DNA of 64,000 nucleotides from an uncultured Rhodospira sp. (lineage in GTDB: Bacteria > Pseudomonadota > Alphaproteobacteria > Rhodospirillales > Rhodospirillaceae): contig NZ_CAKZOT010000081.1 of the NCBI RefSeq assembly GCF_937138205.1, positions 1 to 64,000 on the forward strand, given 5' to 3'. Positions 8,758-20,712 of the stretch are shown piece by piece. Both the position numbers and the translations under genes were made by a program. The notes under the pieces were generated by a model. The model was not told the DNA's origin. It saw only the letters and a list, made by a program, of their open reading frames with translations, and did no database searches. Every line of letters begins with the position of its first letter. Within the stretch, counting starts at the first letter, position 1.

Positions 8758-10175
8758 CGACCCATCGCCCGCTGTGGACCCAAGACGAGGCGGCGCGTGC
8801 CACCGGTGGACGCGCCGAGGGGCACTGGTCGGCCGACGGCGTGTCCATCGACAGCCGCACCGTCCAGCCCGGCGACCTGTTCGTGGCCCTGCGCGGTCCC
8901 ACCCACGACGGCCATGACCACGTCGCCGCCGCGCTGGAGGCCGGCGCCGCCGCCGCCGTCGTCCACCGGGTGCCGGACGGCGTCGATCCGGCGCGGCTGC
9001 TGGTGGTGGACGACACCTTCGACGCCCTCAGCGCCCTGGGTCGCTTCGCCCGTGACCGGGCCGGCGGGGCGCGCGTCATCGGCGTGACCGGCAGCGTCGG
9101 CAAGACCGGCACCAAGGAGATGCTGGCGCTGGCCCTGGGCGCGTTGGGGCCGACGCATTCCACCCAAGGCAACCTGAACAATCATTGGGGTGTGCCGCTG
9201 ACCCTGGCCCGCATGGCCGCCGACACGGCCCATGCCGTGATCGAGATGGGCATGAACCACGCCGGCGAGATCGAGCCCCTGTCGCGCCTGACCCGCCCGC
9301 ATGTGGCGGTCATCACCGCCATCGCCCCGGCGCACATCGAGTTTCTGGGCTCCGAGGAAGCCATCGCCGACGCCAAGGCCGAGATCTTCGCCGGCCTGGA
9401 GCCCGGCGGCACCGCCATCCTGCCGCGCGACAGCCGCCATATCCGCCGCCTGCGCAAGGCCGCGCTGGCCGCCGGGGCCGGGCGCGTGGTGGGCTTCGGC
9501 GCCCACCCGGAAGCCAACGCCCGCCTGCTCGATCTGGCGCTCGATCCCGGCAACACCCGCGTGTTCATGGTCGCCGACGGGGCGCCCTTGGGCTACCGGC
9601 TGGCGGCCGAGGGGCGCCACTGGGCCATCAACAGTCTGGCTGTCATCGCCGCCGTGCAGGCCGTGGGCGGCGATCCCGCCCGCACGCTGGCGGCGCTGGG
9701 CCGCATCGCCCCGCCGAAGGGACGCGGGCAACGGGGAGAGATCCACATGCCCGGCGGACGCCTGCACCTGATCGACGAGAGTTACAACGCCAGCCCGGCC
9801 TCCGTGAAGGCGGCCGTGGCCACGCTGGCGTTGGCGCGGCCGGACCCTGGCGGCCGGCGGGTGGCGGTGCTGGGCGACATGCTGGAGCTGGGAGCCCTCG
9901 CCCCGGCGCTGCACGCCGATCTGGCCACCACGATGATGGAACACGGCGTCGACATGGTTTTCACCGCCGGGCCGCTGATGGCGCACCTGCACGACAGCCT
10001 GCCCACGCGGCTGCGGGCCGGTCACGCCCCCACGGCCGAGGACCTGGCGTCGCAGGTCGCGGCGGCGGTGCGTCCGGGCGACGTGGTGATGGTCAAGGGC
10101 TCGCTGGGCAGCCGCATGAACAGGGTGGTGGGCGCGCTGTTGACGCTCCAGGACGCGGAGGGAACGGCCGCCTGA
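8754..10175 (+). CDS. murF: UDP-MurNAc-tripeptide:D-Ala-D-Ala ligase
   Basis: 473 residues. The ATP loop T-G-S-V-G-K-T-G-T is at 112-120, followed by the MurF-specific N-L-N-N-H-W-G-V-P-L motif and a C-terminal domain with D-E-S-Y-N-A-S-P-A-S. It adds D-Ala-D-Ala to the UDP-tripeptide. The ATG at 8754 overlaps the murE stop (ATGA), which favours it over the GTG at 8733. Confidence 0.96.
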   Translation: MTTHRPLWTQDEAARATGGRAEGHWSADGVSIDSRTVQPGDLFVALRGPTHDGHDHVAAALEAGAAAAVVHRVPDGVDPARLLVVDDTFDALSALGRFARDRAGGARVIGVTGSVGKTGTKEMLALALGALGPTHSTQGNLNNHWGVPLTLARMAADTAHAVIEMGMNHAGEIEPLSRLTRPHVAVITAIAPAHIEFLGSEEAIADAKAEIFAGLEPGGTAILPRDSRHIRRLRKAALAAGAGRVVGFGAHPEANARLLDLALDPGNTRVFMVADGAPLGYRLAAEGRHWAINSLAVIAAVQAVGGDPARTLAALGRIAPPKGRGQRGEIHMPGGRLHLIDESYNASPASVKAAVATLALARPDPGGRRVAVLGDMLELGALAPALHADLATTMMEHGVDMVFTAGPLMAHLHDSLPTRLRAGHAPTAEDLASQVAAAVRPGDVVMVKGSLGSRMNRVVGALLTLQDAEGTAA

Positions 10176-10215
10176 GACACGGGCCGGTCCTCCAACATAG
10201 GGAAAGCATACGGTC

Positions 10216-11301
10216 ATGTTGTACTATCTGTACGAACTCTCGGACCAGTTCGGCGCGCTGAACGTCTTTCGCTATCTGACGTTCCGCACCGGCGGGGCCG
10301 TCATGACCGCGTTGCTGTTCGCCTTCGTCTTCGGCCCGGCCATCATCCGCTGGCTGCGCAGCCGGCAGTCCAACGGCCAGCCGATCCGCGCAGATGGTCC
10401 GGAAAGCCACCTGCTGACCAAGCAGGGCACGCCGACCATGGGCGGCGTGATGATCCTGTTCGGGGTGGCCATCGCCACCGTGCTGTGGGCCGACCTGTCC
10501 AACGGATACGTCTGGGCGGTCCTGTTGGTGACGCTGGGCTACGGCGGCCTGGGCTTCGCCGACGACTATCTCAAGGTCACGCGGCGCCATCACGGCGGCC
10601 TGCCGGGGCGGTCCAAGCTGATCGGGCAGATCCTCATTGCCGTCGGCGCCTCCGCCTGGATCGTGGTCCTGGGCGCCCCAACCCAGAGCACCGGCCTCGC
10701 GTTCCCCTTCCTGAAGGACGTTCTTCTGGATCTGGGGTGGTTCTATGTGGTCTTTGCCGCCTTCGTGATGGTCGGCGCCTCCAATGCCGTCAACCTGACG
10801 GACGGCCTCGACGGCCTGGCCATCGTGCCGGTGATCATCGCCACCGCCGTCTTCACGCTCATCGCCTACCTGGTCGGGAATACGGTCTTCGCCGAATACC
10901 TGCAGATCCACCACGTTCCCGGCACCGGCGAGCTGGCCGTGTTCTGCGGTGCCCTGATCGGCGCCGGCATCGGCTTTCTGTGGTTCAACGCGCCGCCGGC
11001 CATGGTGTTCATGGGCGACACCGGCTCTCTGGCCATGGGCGGCGCGCTGGGCGCCATCAGCGTGGTGACCAAGCACGAGATCGTGCTGGCGATCGTCGGC
11101 GGCCTGTTCGTGCTGGAGACGGTCTCGGTGATCGTCCAGGTGGCGAGCTTCAAGCTGACCGGCAAGCGCGTCTTCCGCATGGCGCCGCTGCACCACCATT
11201 TCGAAAAGAAGGGCTGGGCCGAGCACACCATCGTCATCCGCTTTTGGATCATCGCCATGATCCTGGCGCTGATCGGCCTGTCCACCCTGAAACTGCGATA
11301 G
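10216..11301 (+). CDS. mraY: Phospho-MurNAc-pentapeptide transferase (lipid I synthesis)
   Basis: 361 residues with about ten membrane helices. It transfers phospho-MurNAc-pentapeptide to undecaprenyl phosphate. Family motifs are the double Asp in [17 protein letters not shown], and the cytosolic H-H-H-F-E-K-K-G-W near residue 325. The start lies 40 bp after murF, one of the few true gaps in the cluster, with AGGGAAAGC as a ribosome site. Confidence 0.96.
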   Translation: MLYYLYELSDQFGALNVFRYLTFRTGGAVMTALLFAFVFGPAIIRWLRSRQSNGQPIRADGPESHLLTKQGTPTMGGVMILFGVAIATVLWADLSNGYVWAVLLVTLGYGGLGFADDYLKVTRRHHGGLPGRSKLIGQILIAVGASAWIVVLGAPTQSTGLAFPFLKDVLLDLGWFYVVFAAFVMVGASNAVNLTDGLDGLAIVPVIIATAVFTLIAYLVGNTVFAEYLQIHHVPGTGELAVFCGALIGAGIGFLWFNAPPAMVFMGDTGSLAMGGALGAISVVTKHEIVLAIVGGLFVLETVSVIVQVASFKLTGKRVFRMAPLHHHFEKKGWAEHTIVIRFWIIAMILALIGLSTLKLR

Positions 11302-11320
11302 ACCACCGGAGGCCCCGACC

Positions 11321-12775
11321 GTGATCCCCGTCTACACCTACGCCATGGAACCCGTTGCCGTCATGGGCCTGGGCCGGTCCGGACTGGCGGCGGCGCGCGC
11401 CCTCAAGGCCGGGGGTGCCCGCGTCATGGCCTGGGACGACGCACCGGCGCGGCGCGAGGTGGCGGCGGCCGAGGACATCCCCATCGTCGACCTGACCACG
11501 GCCGACCTGACCGGCGTGCGGGCCGTGGTGTGGAGCCCCGGCATTCCGCACACCCACCCACGGCCGCACCCGGTGGCCACGCGCGCCCGCGCCGCCGGCG
11601 CTCAGCTTGTGTGCGATATCGAGCTGCTGGCCAATGCCCAGCCTGCGGCTTTCGTCGTCGGCGTGACCGGGACCAACGGCAAGTCGACCACCACCAGCCT
11701 GATCGGCCACATTCTGCACCACGCCGGCCATGCGCCGCAGGTGGGCGGCAACCTCGGCACGCCCGTCCTGGACCTGGACCCCGTCGGTCCGTTCGGCACC
11801 TATGTCCTGGAACTGTCCAGCTACCAGCTTGAACTGACGCCCTCGCTGGTGTGCGACGTCGCCGTGCTGCTGAACGTCTCGTCCGACCACCTGGACCGGC
11901 ACGGCGGCCTGGAGGGCTACATTGCCGCCAAGCGCCGCATCTTCCAGGGCGTGTTGCCGCCCCGCACGATCTGCATCGGCCTCGACGACACCATCGGCCG
12001 CAACATCCACACCGAGCTGACCCGGCAGGACAGCCGCGACCTGATCCCCTTCGCCGCCGGCCGCGCCGTGCCGCGCGGTGTGTCGGCCAAGGACGGCGTG
12101 TTGGTCGACGACGTCGACGGCAAGGCCGTCCGGGTGCTCGACCTGTCCGAGTTGACCGTGCTGTCGGGCGCCCACAATGCCCAGAACGCCGCCGCCGCCT
12201 ACGCCGCCTGCCGCGCGCGCGGCGTGGCGCCGGCCCTGATCGTCGAGGCGCTGCGCACCTACCCCGGCCTGCCACACCGCCACGAAGAGGTGGCCACCAT
12301 CGACGGCATTCTGTTCGTCAACGACAGCAAGGCCACCAACGCCGAGGCGGCCGAGACGGCGATCGTGCGTCACGAGGACATCTACTGGATCGCCGGCGGC
12401 CGCGCCAAGGAGGGCGGCATCGACCGCCTGGAACCGCATCTCGACCGCATTGTGCACGCCTACCTGATCGGCGAGGCGGCCGAGGCGTTCGGGGACTTCC
12501 TGGACCGCAACGAGGTGCCGTTCTCGCTGTGCGGGACGCTCGACAAGGCCGTGGATCTGGCCTTCCAGCACGCTCTTGAGGACGGCGAGGCGGCGCCCGT
12601 GGTGCTGCTGTCGCCGGCCTGCGCCTCGTTCGATCAGTTCGAGAACTTCGAGGCGCGCGGCGATGCCTTCAAGGCGTTGGTGGCCGAGTTGGCCGCCGAC
12701 GCCGAGGATGATGCCGACGACGCCGACGAGACCGACGAGACCGACGACGACACCCAGGCCGAGGAGGACGGATGA
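11321..12775 (+). CDS. murD: UDP-MurNAc-L-alanine:D-glutamate ligase with acidic tail
   Basis: 484 residues. The N-terminal Rossmann-like part carries G-L-G-R-S-G-L-A-A-A. The ATP loop is G-T-N-G-K-S-T-T near residue 117, followed by the V-N-D-S-K-A-T-N segment of the family. The GTG at 11321 is used with a GGAGG site upstream; the ATG at 11345 (M-E-P-V) is an alternative. The last 27 residues are almost entirely Asp, Glu, Thr and Ala (D-E-T-D-E-T-D-D-D), an acidic tail not typical of MurD. The stop overlaps the ftsW start. Confidence 0.95.
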   Translation: MIPVYTYAMEPVAVMGLGRSGLAAARALKAGGARVMAWDDAPARREVAAAEDIPIVDLTTADLTGVRAVVWSPGIPHTHPRPHPVATRARAAGAQLVCDIELLANAQPAAFVVGVTGTNGKSTTTSLIGHILHHAGHAPQVGGNLGTPVLDLDPVGPFGTYVLELSSYQLELTPSLVCDVAVLLNVSSDHLDRHGGLEGYIAAKRRIFQGVLPPRTICIGLDDTIGRNIHTELTRQDSRDLIPFAAGRAVPRGVSAKDGVLVDDVDGKAVRVLDLSELTVLSGAHNAQNAAAAYAACRARGVAPALIVEALRTYPGLPHRHEEVATIDGILFVNDSKATNAEAAETAIVRHEDIYWIAGGRAKEGGIDRLEPHLDRIVHAYLIGEAAEAFGDFLDRNEVPFSLCGTLDKAVDLAFQHALEDGEAAPVVLLSPACASFDQFENFEARGDAFKALVAELAADAEDDADDADETDETDDDTQAEEDG

Positions 12776-14007
12776 GCCGCCGCCCCGCCCGTTCCGCCCC
12801 GCTGGTCGCGACCGCCCTTGGCCCGAGCGGCGGTCTCGCCCCCCCGCCGGCGCCAGCCGCGGGAACGGGCGGGCACGCCCGGCGGGTGCGATTCCGGGCC
12901 AGCGACGGCAGCGTCATCGGCCGCTGGTGGCTGTCGGTCGATCACCTGATGCTGGCCACCATCGCCGCCCTGGTGGTCATCGGCGTGGTGCTGATCATGG
13001 CCGCCGGGCCGCCGGCGGCGGGGCGCATCGGCGCCGATCCGTTCCACTTCGTTACCCGGCAGATGGTGTTCGTGCCGCTCGGCCTGATGGTCCTGTTCGC
13101 GGTCTCGCTGCTGTCTCCGCGCGGCGTGCGCCGGTTGGCGGTGGTCGGCTTCGGCCTGACGTTCGTCATGCTGGCGCTCACACCGCTGATCGGGCCGGAG
13201 ATCAACGGCGCGACCCGCTGGCTCTCCCTGCCCGGGTTCACCGTGCAGCCGTCGGAGATTCTCAAGCCGTTCTTCGCCGTGGTGGTGGCCTGGATGCTGG
13301 CCGGCGGCGCCCAGTCCGAGGAGGTCCCCGGGACCCTGATCTCCATCGGGCTGGCTTTGGTCGTCGCCGGCCTGCTGCTGTCGCAGCCGGACGTGGGCAT
13401 GACGCTGGTGATCGCCGCCATCTGGTGCGCGCAGATGTTCATGGCCGGCCTGTCGCTGGTGTGGGTGGCCCTTCTGGGGGTGACGGGGCTCGCCGGTCTG
13501 GCGGCGGCCTACGTCCTGTTCCCGCACGTGGCGTCGCGGGTGGACCGCTTCCTCGATCCCGCCAGCGGCGACAGCTATCAGATCGTGCAGTCCATGAAGG
13601 CGTTCACCGAGGGCGGCCTGTTCGGGCGCGGCCCCGGCGAGGGCCGCGTCAAGGAGGACCTGCCCGACGCCCATACCGATTTCATCTTCGCCGTCGCCGG
13701 CGAGGAATTCGGACTGTGGCTGTGCCTGCTGGTGGTGGCGCTGTTCTCTCTGCTGATCCTGCGGGCGCTGACCCGGGCCATGAGTGCCCGCGACCTGTTC
13801 GTGATGCTGGCGGTGGGCGGCCTGTCGGTGCAACTCGCCATGCAGGCGGTCATCAACATGGCGTCCAGCCTGCACCTGATGCCCACCAAGGGCATGACGC
13901 TGCCGTTCCTCAGCTACGGCGGCTCCTCGATGATCGGCGTGGCGCTGGCCACCGGGATGATCCTGGCGCTGACCCGCCGCCGCGCCCGGACGGAGGACCG
14001 GCCATGA
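12772..14007 (+). CDS. ftsW: Septal peptidoglycan polymerase FtsW (SEDS family)
   Basis: 411 residues with about ten membrane helices after a 45-residue Ala/Pro/Arg-rich cytosolic extension. The conserved SEDS segments are present: W-L-S-L-P-G-F-T-V-Q-P-S-E-I-L-K-P, the periplasmic G-R-G-P-G-E-G-R-V-K-E-D-L-P-D-A-H-T-D-F, and the C-terminal F-L-S-Y-G-G-S-S-M. FtsW polymerises lipid II at the septum with FtsI. It has 4-nt overlaps with murD and murG. Confidence 0.96.
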   Translation: MSRRPARSAPLVATALGPSGGLAPPPAPAAGTGGHARRVRFRASDGSVIGRWWLSVDHLMLATIAALVVIGVVLIMAAGPPAAGRIGADPFHFVTRQMVFVPLGLMVLFAVSLLSPRGVRRLAVVGFGLTFVMLALTPLIGPEINGATRWLSLPGFTVQPSEILKPFFAVVVAWMLAGGAQSEEVPGTLISIGLALVVAGLLLSQPDVGMTLVIAAIWCAQMFMAGLSLVWVALLGVTGLAGLAAAYVLFPHVASRVDRFLDPASGDSYQIVQSMKAFTEGGLFGRGPGEGRVKEDLPDAHTDFIFAVAGEEFGLWLCLLVVALFSLLILRALTRAMSARDLFVMLAVGGLSVQLAMQAVINMASSLHLMPTKGMTLPFLSYGGSSMIGVALATGMILALTRRRARTEDRP

Positions 14008-15110
14008 CCGACTGTCCCTTCATCCTGCTGGCGGCCGGCGGCACCGGCGGTCACGTCTTCCCGGCCGAGGCCCTGGCCGGCGTGCTGGAGGCGCGCGGCT
14101 GCCGGCTCGGCCTGATGACCGACGCGCGCGGCCAGGCGCACGGCGGCGCGCTTGGCCGGCTGGAGACTTGGCGGGTCGAGGCCGGCGGCATCGCCGGGCG
14201 CGGCCTGACGGGGCGCCTGTCGGGCATGATGAAGCTGTCCAAGGGCGTGTTCCAGGCGTGGCCCCTGATGGCGCAGCTGAAGCCGGACGTGGTCATCGGG
14301 TTCGGCGGATATGCCTCGTTCCCGGCGGTGGTGGCCGCCAACGGCCTGAAGCGGCCGACCGTCATCCACGAGCAGAACGCCGTTCTCGGCCGCGCCAACC
14401 GGATGCTGACCGGGCGCGCCACCGTGGTGGCCACGGCGCTGCCGAGGGTCCGGTTCCTGCCGGAGGCCAAGGCCCGCCATGTCGGCAACCCGGTGCGCCC
14501 GGGGATGCTGGCGGTGCGCGAGGCGCCTTATGCCGCGCCGGACGAGGCCGGCCCCATCCGCGTGCTGGTGACCGGCGGCAGCCAGGGCGCGCGGGCGCTG
14601 ACCGATCTGGTGCCGGCGGCGCTGGCCACGCTGCCCGATGACCTGCGCGGCTGGCTGGAGGTGGCCCAGCAGTGCCGCCCCGAGGACCTGGAACGCGCCC
14701 GCGCCGCCTATGCCGAGGCCGGCATCACGGCGGAGACGGCCACCTTCTTCGACGACATGCCGCGGCGGCTGGCGGCGGCGCATCTGGTGATCTGCCGCGC
14801 CGGCGCCTCGACGGTGGCCGAGTTGACCTGTGTCGGCCGGCCGGCGGTCTTGATCCCCTTCCCGCACGCCATCGACGACCACCAGGCCGCCAACGCCCGC
14901 GCCCTGGAAGAGGCCGGCGCCGCCTGGCTGATGCCGCAGGACAGCCTGGACGCCGCCACGCTGGCGGAACGTCTGGCCGCGCTGCTGAGCGACGGCCCGG
15001 CGCTGTCCACCGCCGCCGCGAACGCCCGCGACCTCGGCCGCCCGGACGCCGCCGAGCGGCTCGCCGACCTCGTCCTGTCCCTTACCAAACCCGGGGAGAT
15101 CGCCCCTTGA
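14004..15110 (+). CDS. murG: MurG, lipid II-forming GlcNAc transferase
   Basis: 368 residues, GT-B fold, peripheral on the inner face of the membrane. The N-terminal glycine loop [10 protein letters not shown] (about 11-20) binds lipid I. The second family loop, [10 protein letters not shown], starts the UDP-GlcNAc domain. [10 protein letters not shown] and [13 protein letters not shown] are diagnostic. The ATG overlaps the ftsW stop. Confidence 0.96.
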   Translation: MTDCPFILLAAGGTGGHVFPAEALAGVLEARGCRLGLMTDARGQAHGGALGRLETWRVEAGGIAGRGLTGRLSGMMKLSKGVFQAWPLMAQLKPDVVIGFGGYASFPAVVAANGLKRPTVIHEQNAVLGRANRMLTGRATVVATALPRVRFLPEAKARHVGNPVRPGMLAVREAPYAAPDEAGPIRVLVTGGSQGARALTDLVPAALATLPDDLRGWLEVAQQCRPEDLERARAAYAEAGITAETATFFDDMPRRLAAAHLVICRAGASTVAELTCVGRPAVLIPFPHAIDDHQAANARALEEAGAAWLMPQDSLDAATLAERLAALLSDGPALSTAAANARDLGRPDAAERLADLVLSLTKPGEIAP

Positions 15111-16566
15111 GAGCCCTGCCCCTCGATATCGGCCCCATCCACTTCGTGGGCATCGGCGGCATCGGCATGAGCGGCATCGCCGAGGTGCTGCACAACCTGG
15201 GCTATGCCGTCCAGGGCAGCGACCTGGCCGAGAACGCCAACGTCAAGCGCCTGCGCGACCTGGGGATGCCGATCGCCGTCGGCCACGACGCCGCCAATCT
15301 GGGCGAGGCGCAGGTGGTGGTGATCTCGTCCGCCGTGAAAAGCGGCAACCCCGAGGTGGACGCGGCCCGCGCCCGCCTCGTGCCGGTGGTGCGCCGGGCC
15401 GAGATGCTGGGCGAGTTGATGCGCCTGAAGTGGGCCATCGCCATCGGCGGCACCCACGGCAAGACCACGACGACGTCCATGGTGGCCGCCCTGCTGGAGG
15501 CCGCCGGGTTCGATCCCACCGTCATCAACGGCGGCATCCTCAACGCGCGCGGCACCAACGCCTACCTGGGGCACGGCGACTGGATGGTGGTCGAGGCCGA
15601 CGAGAGCGACGGCACCTTCACCAAGCTGCCGGCGACCATCGGCGTCGTCACCAACATGGACCCGGAGCACCTGGACTTCTACGGCACCTTCGAGCGGATG
15701 CGCGAGGCCTACAAGACCTTCGTGCAGAACCTGCCCTTCTACGGCTTCGCCACCCTGTGCATCGATCACCCGGAGGTGCAATCGCTGATCCCCGAGGTGC
15801 TGGACCGTAAGATCATCACCTACGGCTTCAGCCCCCAGGCCGACGTGCGCGCGGTGAACCTGCGGCGCGGCACCGACGGCGCGCGTTTCGACGTGGTGCT
15901 GACCGATCGGATCAGCGGCGCGTCGGAGACCCTGGGCGACCTGACGCTGCCCATGTTCGGGCGCCACAACGTGCAGAACGCCCTGGCCGCCGTGGCCATT
16001 GGCCATGAGATGGGCATTCCCGGCGAGACCCTCCGGGCCGGGCTGGCGGGCTTTGCCGGCGTGCGGCGGCGCTTCACCCACACCGGCACCTGGAACGGGG
16101 TGACCGTCATCGACGACTACGGCCACCACCCGGTGGAGATCGCCGCCGTCCTCAACGGCGCGCGCGAGGTGGCGGGCGACCACAAGGTGATCGCCGTGGT
16201 GCAGCCGCACCGCTACACCCGCCTTCAGGCGCTGTTCGAGGACTTCTGCACCTGCTTCAACGACGCCGACGAGGTGCTGGTGGCCGACGTCTACCCGGCC
16301 GGCGAGGCGCCGATTCCCGGCGTCGACCGCGACGCGTTGGTGGACGGCCTGCGCACGCGCGGCCACCGCACCGTGGCGCCGCTGGCCAGCCCTGATGTGC
16401 TGCCCGAGGTGATCGCCGCCATGGCCCGGCCCGGCGACCTGGTGGTCTGCCTGGGGGCCGGCAGCATCTCCGGCTGGGCCAACGCCCTGCCCGAGCAGTT
16501 GCAGGCCCAGGCGGCGCGCGGCGCCGCCGCCGGCTCTCCCACAGCGGCCAGCCTGGGAGGACGTCA

Positions 16567-16570
<4 letters not shown>
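15107..16570 (+). CDS. murC: UDP-N-acetylmuramate:L-alanine ligase
   Basis: 487 residues. It opens with [15 protein letters not shown], the MurC nucleotide-sugar motif, and has the ATP loop [10 protein letters not shown] near 118. The proposed start is TTG at 15107, overlapping the murG stop as TTGA. No in-frame ATG or GTG lies close enough to include the N-terminal loop, so a TTG start is the best reading. Charges UDP-MurNAc with L-alanine. Confidence 0.94.
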
Positions 16571-17516
<946 letters not shown>

Positions 17517-17520
<4 letters not shown>

Positions 17521-18443
17521 CCCGGCGCGTCACGGTGCTGATGGGCGGGTTCTCCGCCGAACGCGAGGTGTCGTTGAACAGCGGCCGGGCCGCCATGGCC
17601 GCGCTGGAACAGGCCGGCTATGCCGTGACCGGCCACGACGTGACCCGCGACATGGACGCCCTCTTGAATGTATTGCGGGAGAGTCGGCCGGATGTGGTCT
17701 TCAACGCCCTGCACGGCCGCTACGGCGAGGACGGCCGCATCCAGGGGCTGCTGGACCTTCTGGGGCTGCCGTATACGCACTCCGGCGCGCTGGCCAGCGC
17801 CATCGCCATGGACAAGCCGACGGCCAAGGCGATGTTCGCCGCCGCCGGCATTCCGGTGGCCGAAGACGTGGTGGTCGGACGCGACGCCTTCGCCGACCCG
17901 GCCCTGGAGCCGATGGAACGGCCCTATGTGGTCAAGCCGCTCAACGAGGGCTCCAGCGTCGACGTCTATGTCGTGCAGGAGGGCAGCAACGTGCTCGAAC
18001 GCCTGCGCGCCGACTGGCCGTTCGGCGAGCGGGCCATGGTCGAGCGCTTCGTGCCCGGGCGGGAACTCACCGTCTCGGTGATGGGCCGGGGCGCCGAGGC
18101 GCGCCCGCTGGCGATCACCGAGATCACCACCGCGCGCGGCTTCTATGACTACGACGCCAAGTACGTGGTCGGCGGCTCGCGCCACATCCTGCCGGCCGAG
18201 TTGGACCCGGCCGTGGCCGCCGCCTGCATGGACCTGGCGGCGCGGGCGCACCGGGCGCTGGGCTGCCGGGGCGTCAGCCGCGCCGACCTGCGCTGCGATG
18301 GCGACCGGCTGGTGGTGCTGGAGGTGAACACCCAGCCCGGCATGACGGCCACCTCGCTGGTGCCGGAGCAGGCCGCCCTGGTGGGCATTCCGTTCCCGGA
18401 GCTGTGCGCCTGGATGGTGGAGGACGCGACATGCGATGGCTGA
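17517..18443 (+). CDS. ddl: D-alanine--D-alanine ligase
   Basis: 308 residues with the ATP-grasp fold. Signatures: L-M-G-G-F-S-A-E-R-E-V-S near the start, H-G-R-Y-G-E-D-G, Y-T-H-S-G-A-L-A-S-A-I-A-M-D-K, the ATP-binding V-V-K-P-L-N-E-G-S-S-V, and the C-terminal V-L-E-V-N-T-Q-P-G-M-T-A-T-S metal and product loop. It makes the D-Ala-D-Ala used by MurF. Confidence 0.96.
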
Positions 18444-19402
18444 GCTTCGGCGCCGGGCGCCCTGACAAGGCCCGTCCGGCACGCAAACGAACCGCCGCCA
18501 AGGGACGAACAAAAAGTCGGCGCGGCGCGCCCAAGCGGCGCCCGATGACCTGGGCCGAGATCGCGCGCGGGAGTCGTCTGGTCGCCGGCCTGCTGGCGCT
18601 GATCGCGCTCACGGGCGGCGGCCTGTGGGTGTGGGACTCCGGCATCATCGGCCGCCAGATCGAGGCCACTGGCGCCGCCCTGGAACGCATCGCCGCGCGC
18701 GGCGGGCTGGTGGTGCGCTCGGTCACCGTCGAGGGCCGCGCCCGCACCAACCCCACCCGCCTGCTGGCGGCGCTGGGCACGGCGCGCGGCGAGCCGATCC
18801 TGCGCTTCGATCCGCACGCCGCCCGCGCCCGCGTCGAGGCCCTGCCCTGGGTGGCCACGGCCCGCGTCGAACGGCGCCTGCCGGACAGCATCCACGTGGT
18901 GCTGAGCGAACGCGAGCCGCTGGCCCTGTGGCAGCGGGTGCCGGGCGCCGACTATGCCATCATCGACCGCACCGGCGCGGTGGTGGAGGTCGACACGCGT
19001 CCCTTCGCCGACCTGCCGGTGATCGTCGGCGCCGACGCGCCGCCCGCCGTGCCCGAACTGATGCGCCTGCTGGCGCTGGAGCCGGCCCTCGCTGACCGGG
19101 TGCGGGCCGCCACCTGGGTCGACGGCCGGCGCTGGACCCTCCACCTCGACGACGTCGCCACCGGCATCGACGTGCGCCTGCCGGAGGATGATCCCGCCGC
19201 CGCCCTGGCCCGCCTGGCCGAGCTGGAGCGGGACGACCGCCTTCTGGCCCGCGACATCGACCGCGTCGACCTGCGCCTGCCCGACCGCCTGGTGGTGCGG
19301 CCGCGCGCCGTGCCCGGCACCAGCGGCGAGGACCCGGCGAAGCCCGTGGCCCCGACCGGCGCCCGCCGCGTTCTGGTCTCCACGCCTGGACAGGATACGT
19401 GA
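18431..19402 (+). CDS. ftsQ: Cell division protein FtsQ
   Basis: 323 residues: a basic N-terminal tail of about 40 residues (RKRTAAKGRTKSRR), one membrane helix (about 50-72), a POTRA domain (V-R-S-V-T-V-E-G-R-A-R-T near 97) and the FtsQ beta domain with V-V-L-S-E-R-E-P-L-A-L-W. A GTG at 18404 would add nine residues; the ATG at 18431 is preferred. The 5' end overlaps ddl by 13 bp. FtsQ scaffolds FtsB and FtsL. Confidence 0.93.
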   Translation: MRWLSFGAGRPDKARPARKRTAAKGRTKSRRGAPKRRPMTWAEIARGSRLVAGLLALIALTGGGLWVWDSGIIGRQIEATGAALERIAARGGLVVRSVTVEGRARTNPTRLLAALGTARGEPILRFDPHAARARVEALPWVATARVERRLPDSIHVVLSEREPLALWQRVPGADYAIIDRTGAVVEVDTRPFADLPVIVGADAPPAVPELMRLLALEPALADRVRAATWVDGRRWTLHLDDVATGIDVRLPEDDPAAALARLAELERDDRLLARDIDRVDLRLPDRLVVRPRAVPGTSGEDPAKPVAPTGARRVLVSTPGQDT

Positions 19403-20712
19403 GCGCCATGTTGATGCTGACCCGCACCGAGAAAGACCGACACGCCGACGGCCACCTGTCCGCCGTGCGGCGCCGTGGCGGCCTGATCGCGGCGCTGGAC
19501 GTCGGCACCACCAAGGTCGCGTGTTTCATCGCCCGGGCCGACGAGTCCGGCGAGGGCCTGCGCGTTCTGGGCGTCGGCTACCATCAGTCGCGCGGCGTGC
19601 GCTCGGGCCGGGTGGCCAATCTCGACGAGGTCGGGGTGTCGATCCGCAAGGCCGTCGCCCGCGCCGAGGAACTGGCCGGCGAGCGCATCGACGGCGTGGT
19701 CGTGGCGGTTTCGGGGGGTGCGCCGGAAAGCCGGCGCATCGACGTCGAAATGGCGGTGGCCGGCCACGAGATTCGCGACGCCGACGTGCGGCGCATTCTC
19801 ACCTGTGGGCGCCAGCAGCCGAGCGACCCCGACCGCGAGCTGCTGCATTGCATCCCGGTCGGCTACACCATCGACGGCACCGACGGGATTCTCGACCCGC
19901 GCGGCATGTACGGCGACCGCCTGGGCGCGCGCATTCACCTGGTCTCGGCCGCCGCCGGGCCGCTGCGCAATCTGTCGACCGTGATCGAGCGCTGCGAGCT
20001 GGACGTCGACGGCCTGGTGGCCGCGCCCTATGCCTCGGGTCTGGCGTGCCTGGTGGAGGACGAACGCGACCTGGGCGCCACCGTCATCGACATGGGCGGC
20101 GGCACCACCACAGTCAGTGTGTTCCTGGGCGGCCATGTCATCCACGTCGGCGTCATCGGCATCGGTGGCGGTCACGTCACCAATGACATCGCCCAGGGGC
20201 TGTCCACACCCCTGGCCACGGCCGAGCGCCTGAAGACCATGTACGGCGCCACCCTGACCTCGCCGGCCGATGCCCGCGAGATCCTGCGCGTGCCGCTGGT
20301 CGGCGAGGAGGAGGACCAGCCGGCGCTGGAAATCCCACGCTCGTATCTGGTGCAGATCATCCGTCCGCGCGTCGAGGAAACGCTGGAACTGGTGCGCGCC
20401 CACCTGGAGGCCGCCGGCGTCGACCGCATCGCCGGGCGGCGCGCCGTGCTGACCGGCGGCGCCAGCCAGCTTCCCGGCGTGCGCGAACTGGCCGAGGCGA
20501 TCCTGGACAAGCAGGCGCGCCCCGGCCGGCCCCTGCGGCTGCGCGATCTGGCGGACAGCGCCGCCGGGCCGGCCTTCTCCACCTGCGCTGGCCTGCTGAG
20601 CCACGCCATCCAGGACCACGTCGAACGGCCGATGCTGGACGAGCCGCCCCGCTCCGGCGGGCTGTTCGCGCCCGTCGGCCGCATCGGCCGCTGGCTGAAG
20701 GAGAACTTCTGA
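19399..20712 (+). CDS. ftsA: Cell division protein FtsA
   Basis: 437 residues, actin fold, anchors FtsZ filaments to the membrane. Signatures: [11 protein letters not shown] (phosphate 1), [12 protein letters not shown] (phosphate 2), [11 protein letters not shown] (adenosine), and a C-terminal amphipathic helix [10 protein letters not shown] that serves as membrane anchor. The GTG at 19399 overlaps the ftsQ stop (GTGA); ATG at 19408 is an alternative. Confidence 0.96.
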   Translation: MSAMLMLTRTEKDRHADGHLSAVRRRGGLIAALDVGTTKVACFIARADESGEGLRVLGVGYHQSRGVRSGRVANLDEVGVSIRKAVARAEELAGERIDGVVVAVSGGAPESRRIDVEMAVAGHEIRDADVRRILTCGRQQPSDPDRELLHCIPVGYTIDGTDGILDPRGMYGDRLGARIHLVSAAAGPLRNLSTVIERCELDVDGLVAAPYASGLACLVEDERDLGATVIDMGGGTTTVSVFLGGHVIHVGVIGIGGGHVTNDIAQGLSTPLATAERLKTMYGATLTSPADAREILRVPLVGEEEDQPALEIPRSYLVQIIRPRVEETLELVRAHLEAAGVDRIAGRRAVLTGGASQLPGVRELAEAILDKQARPGRPLRLRDLADSAAGPAFSTCAGLLSHAIQDHVERPMLDEPPRSGGLFAPVGRIGRWLKENF

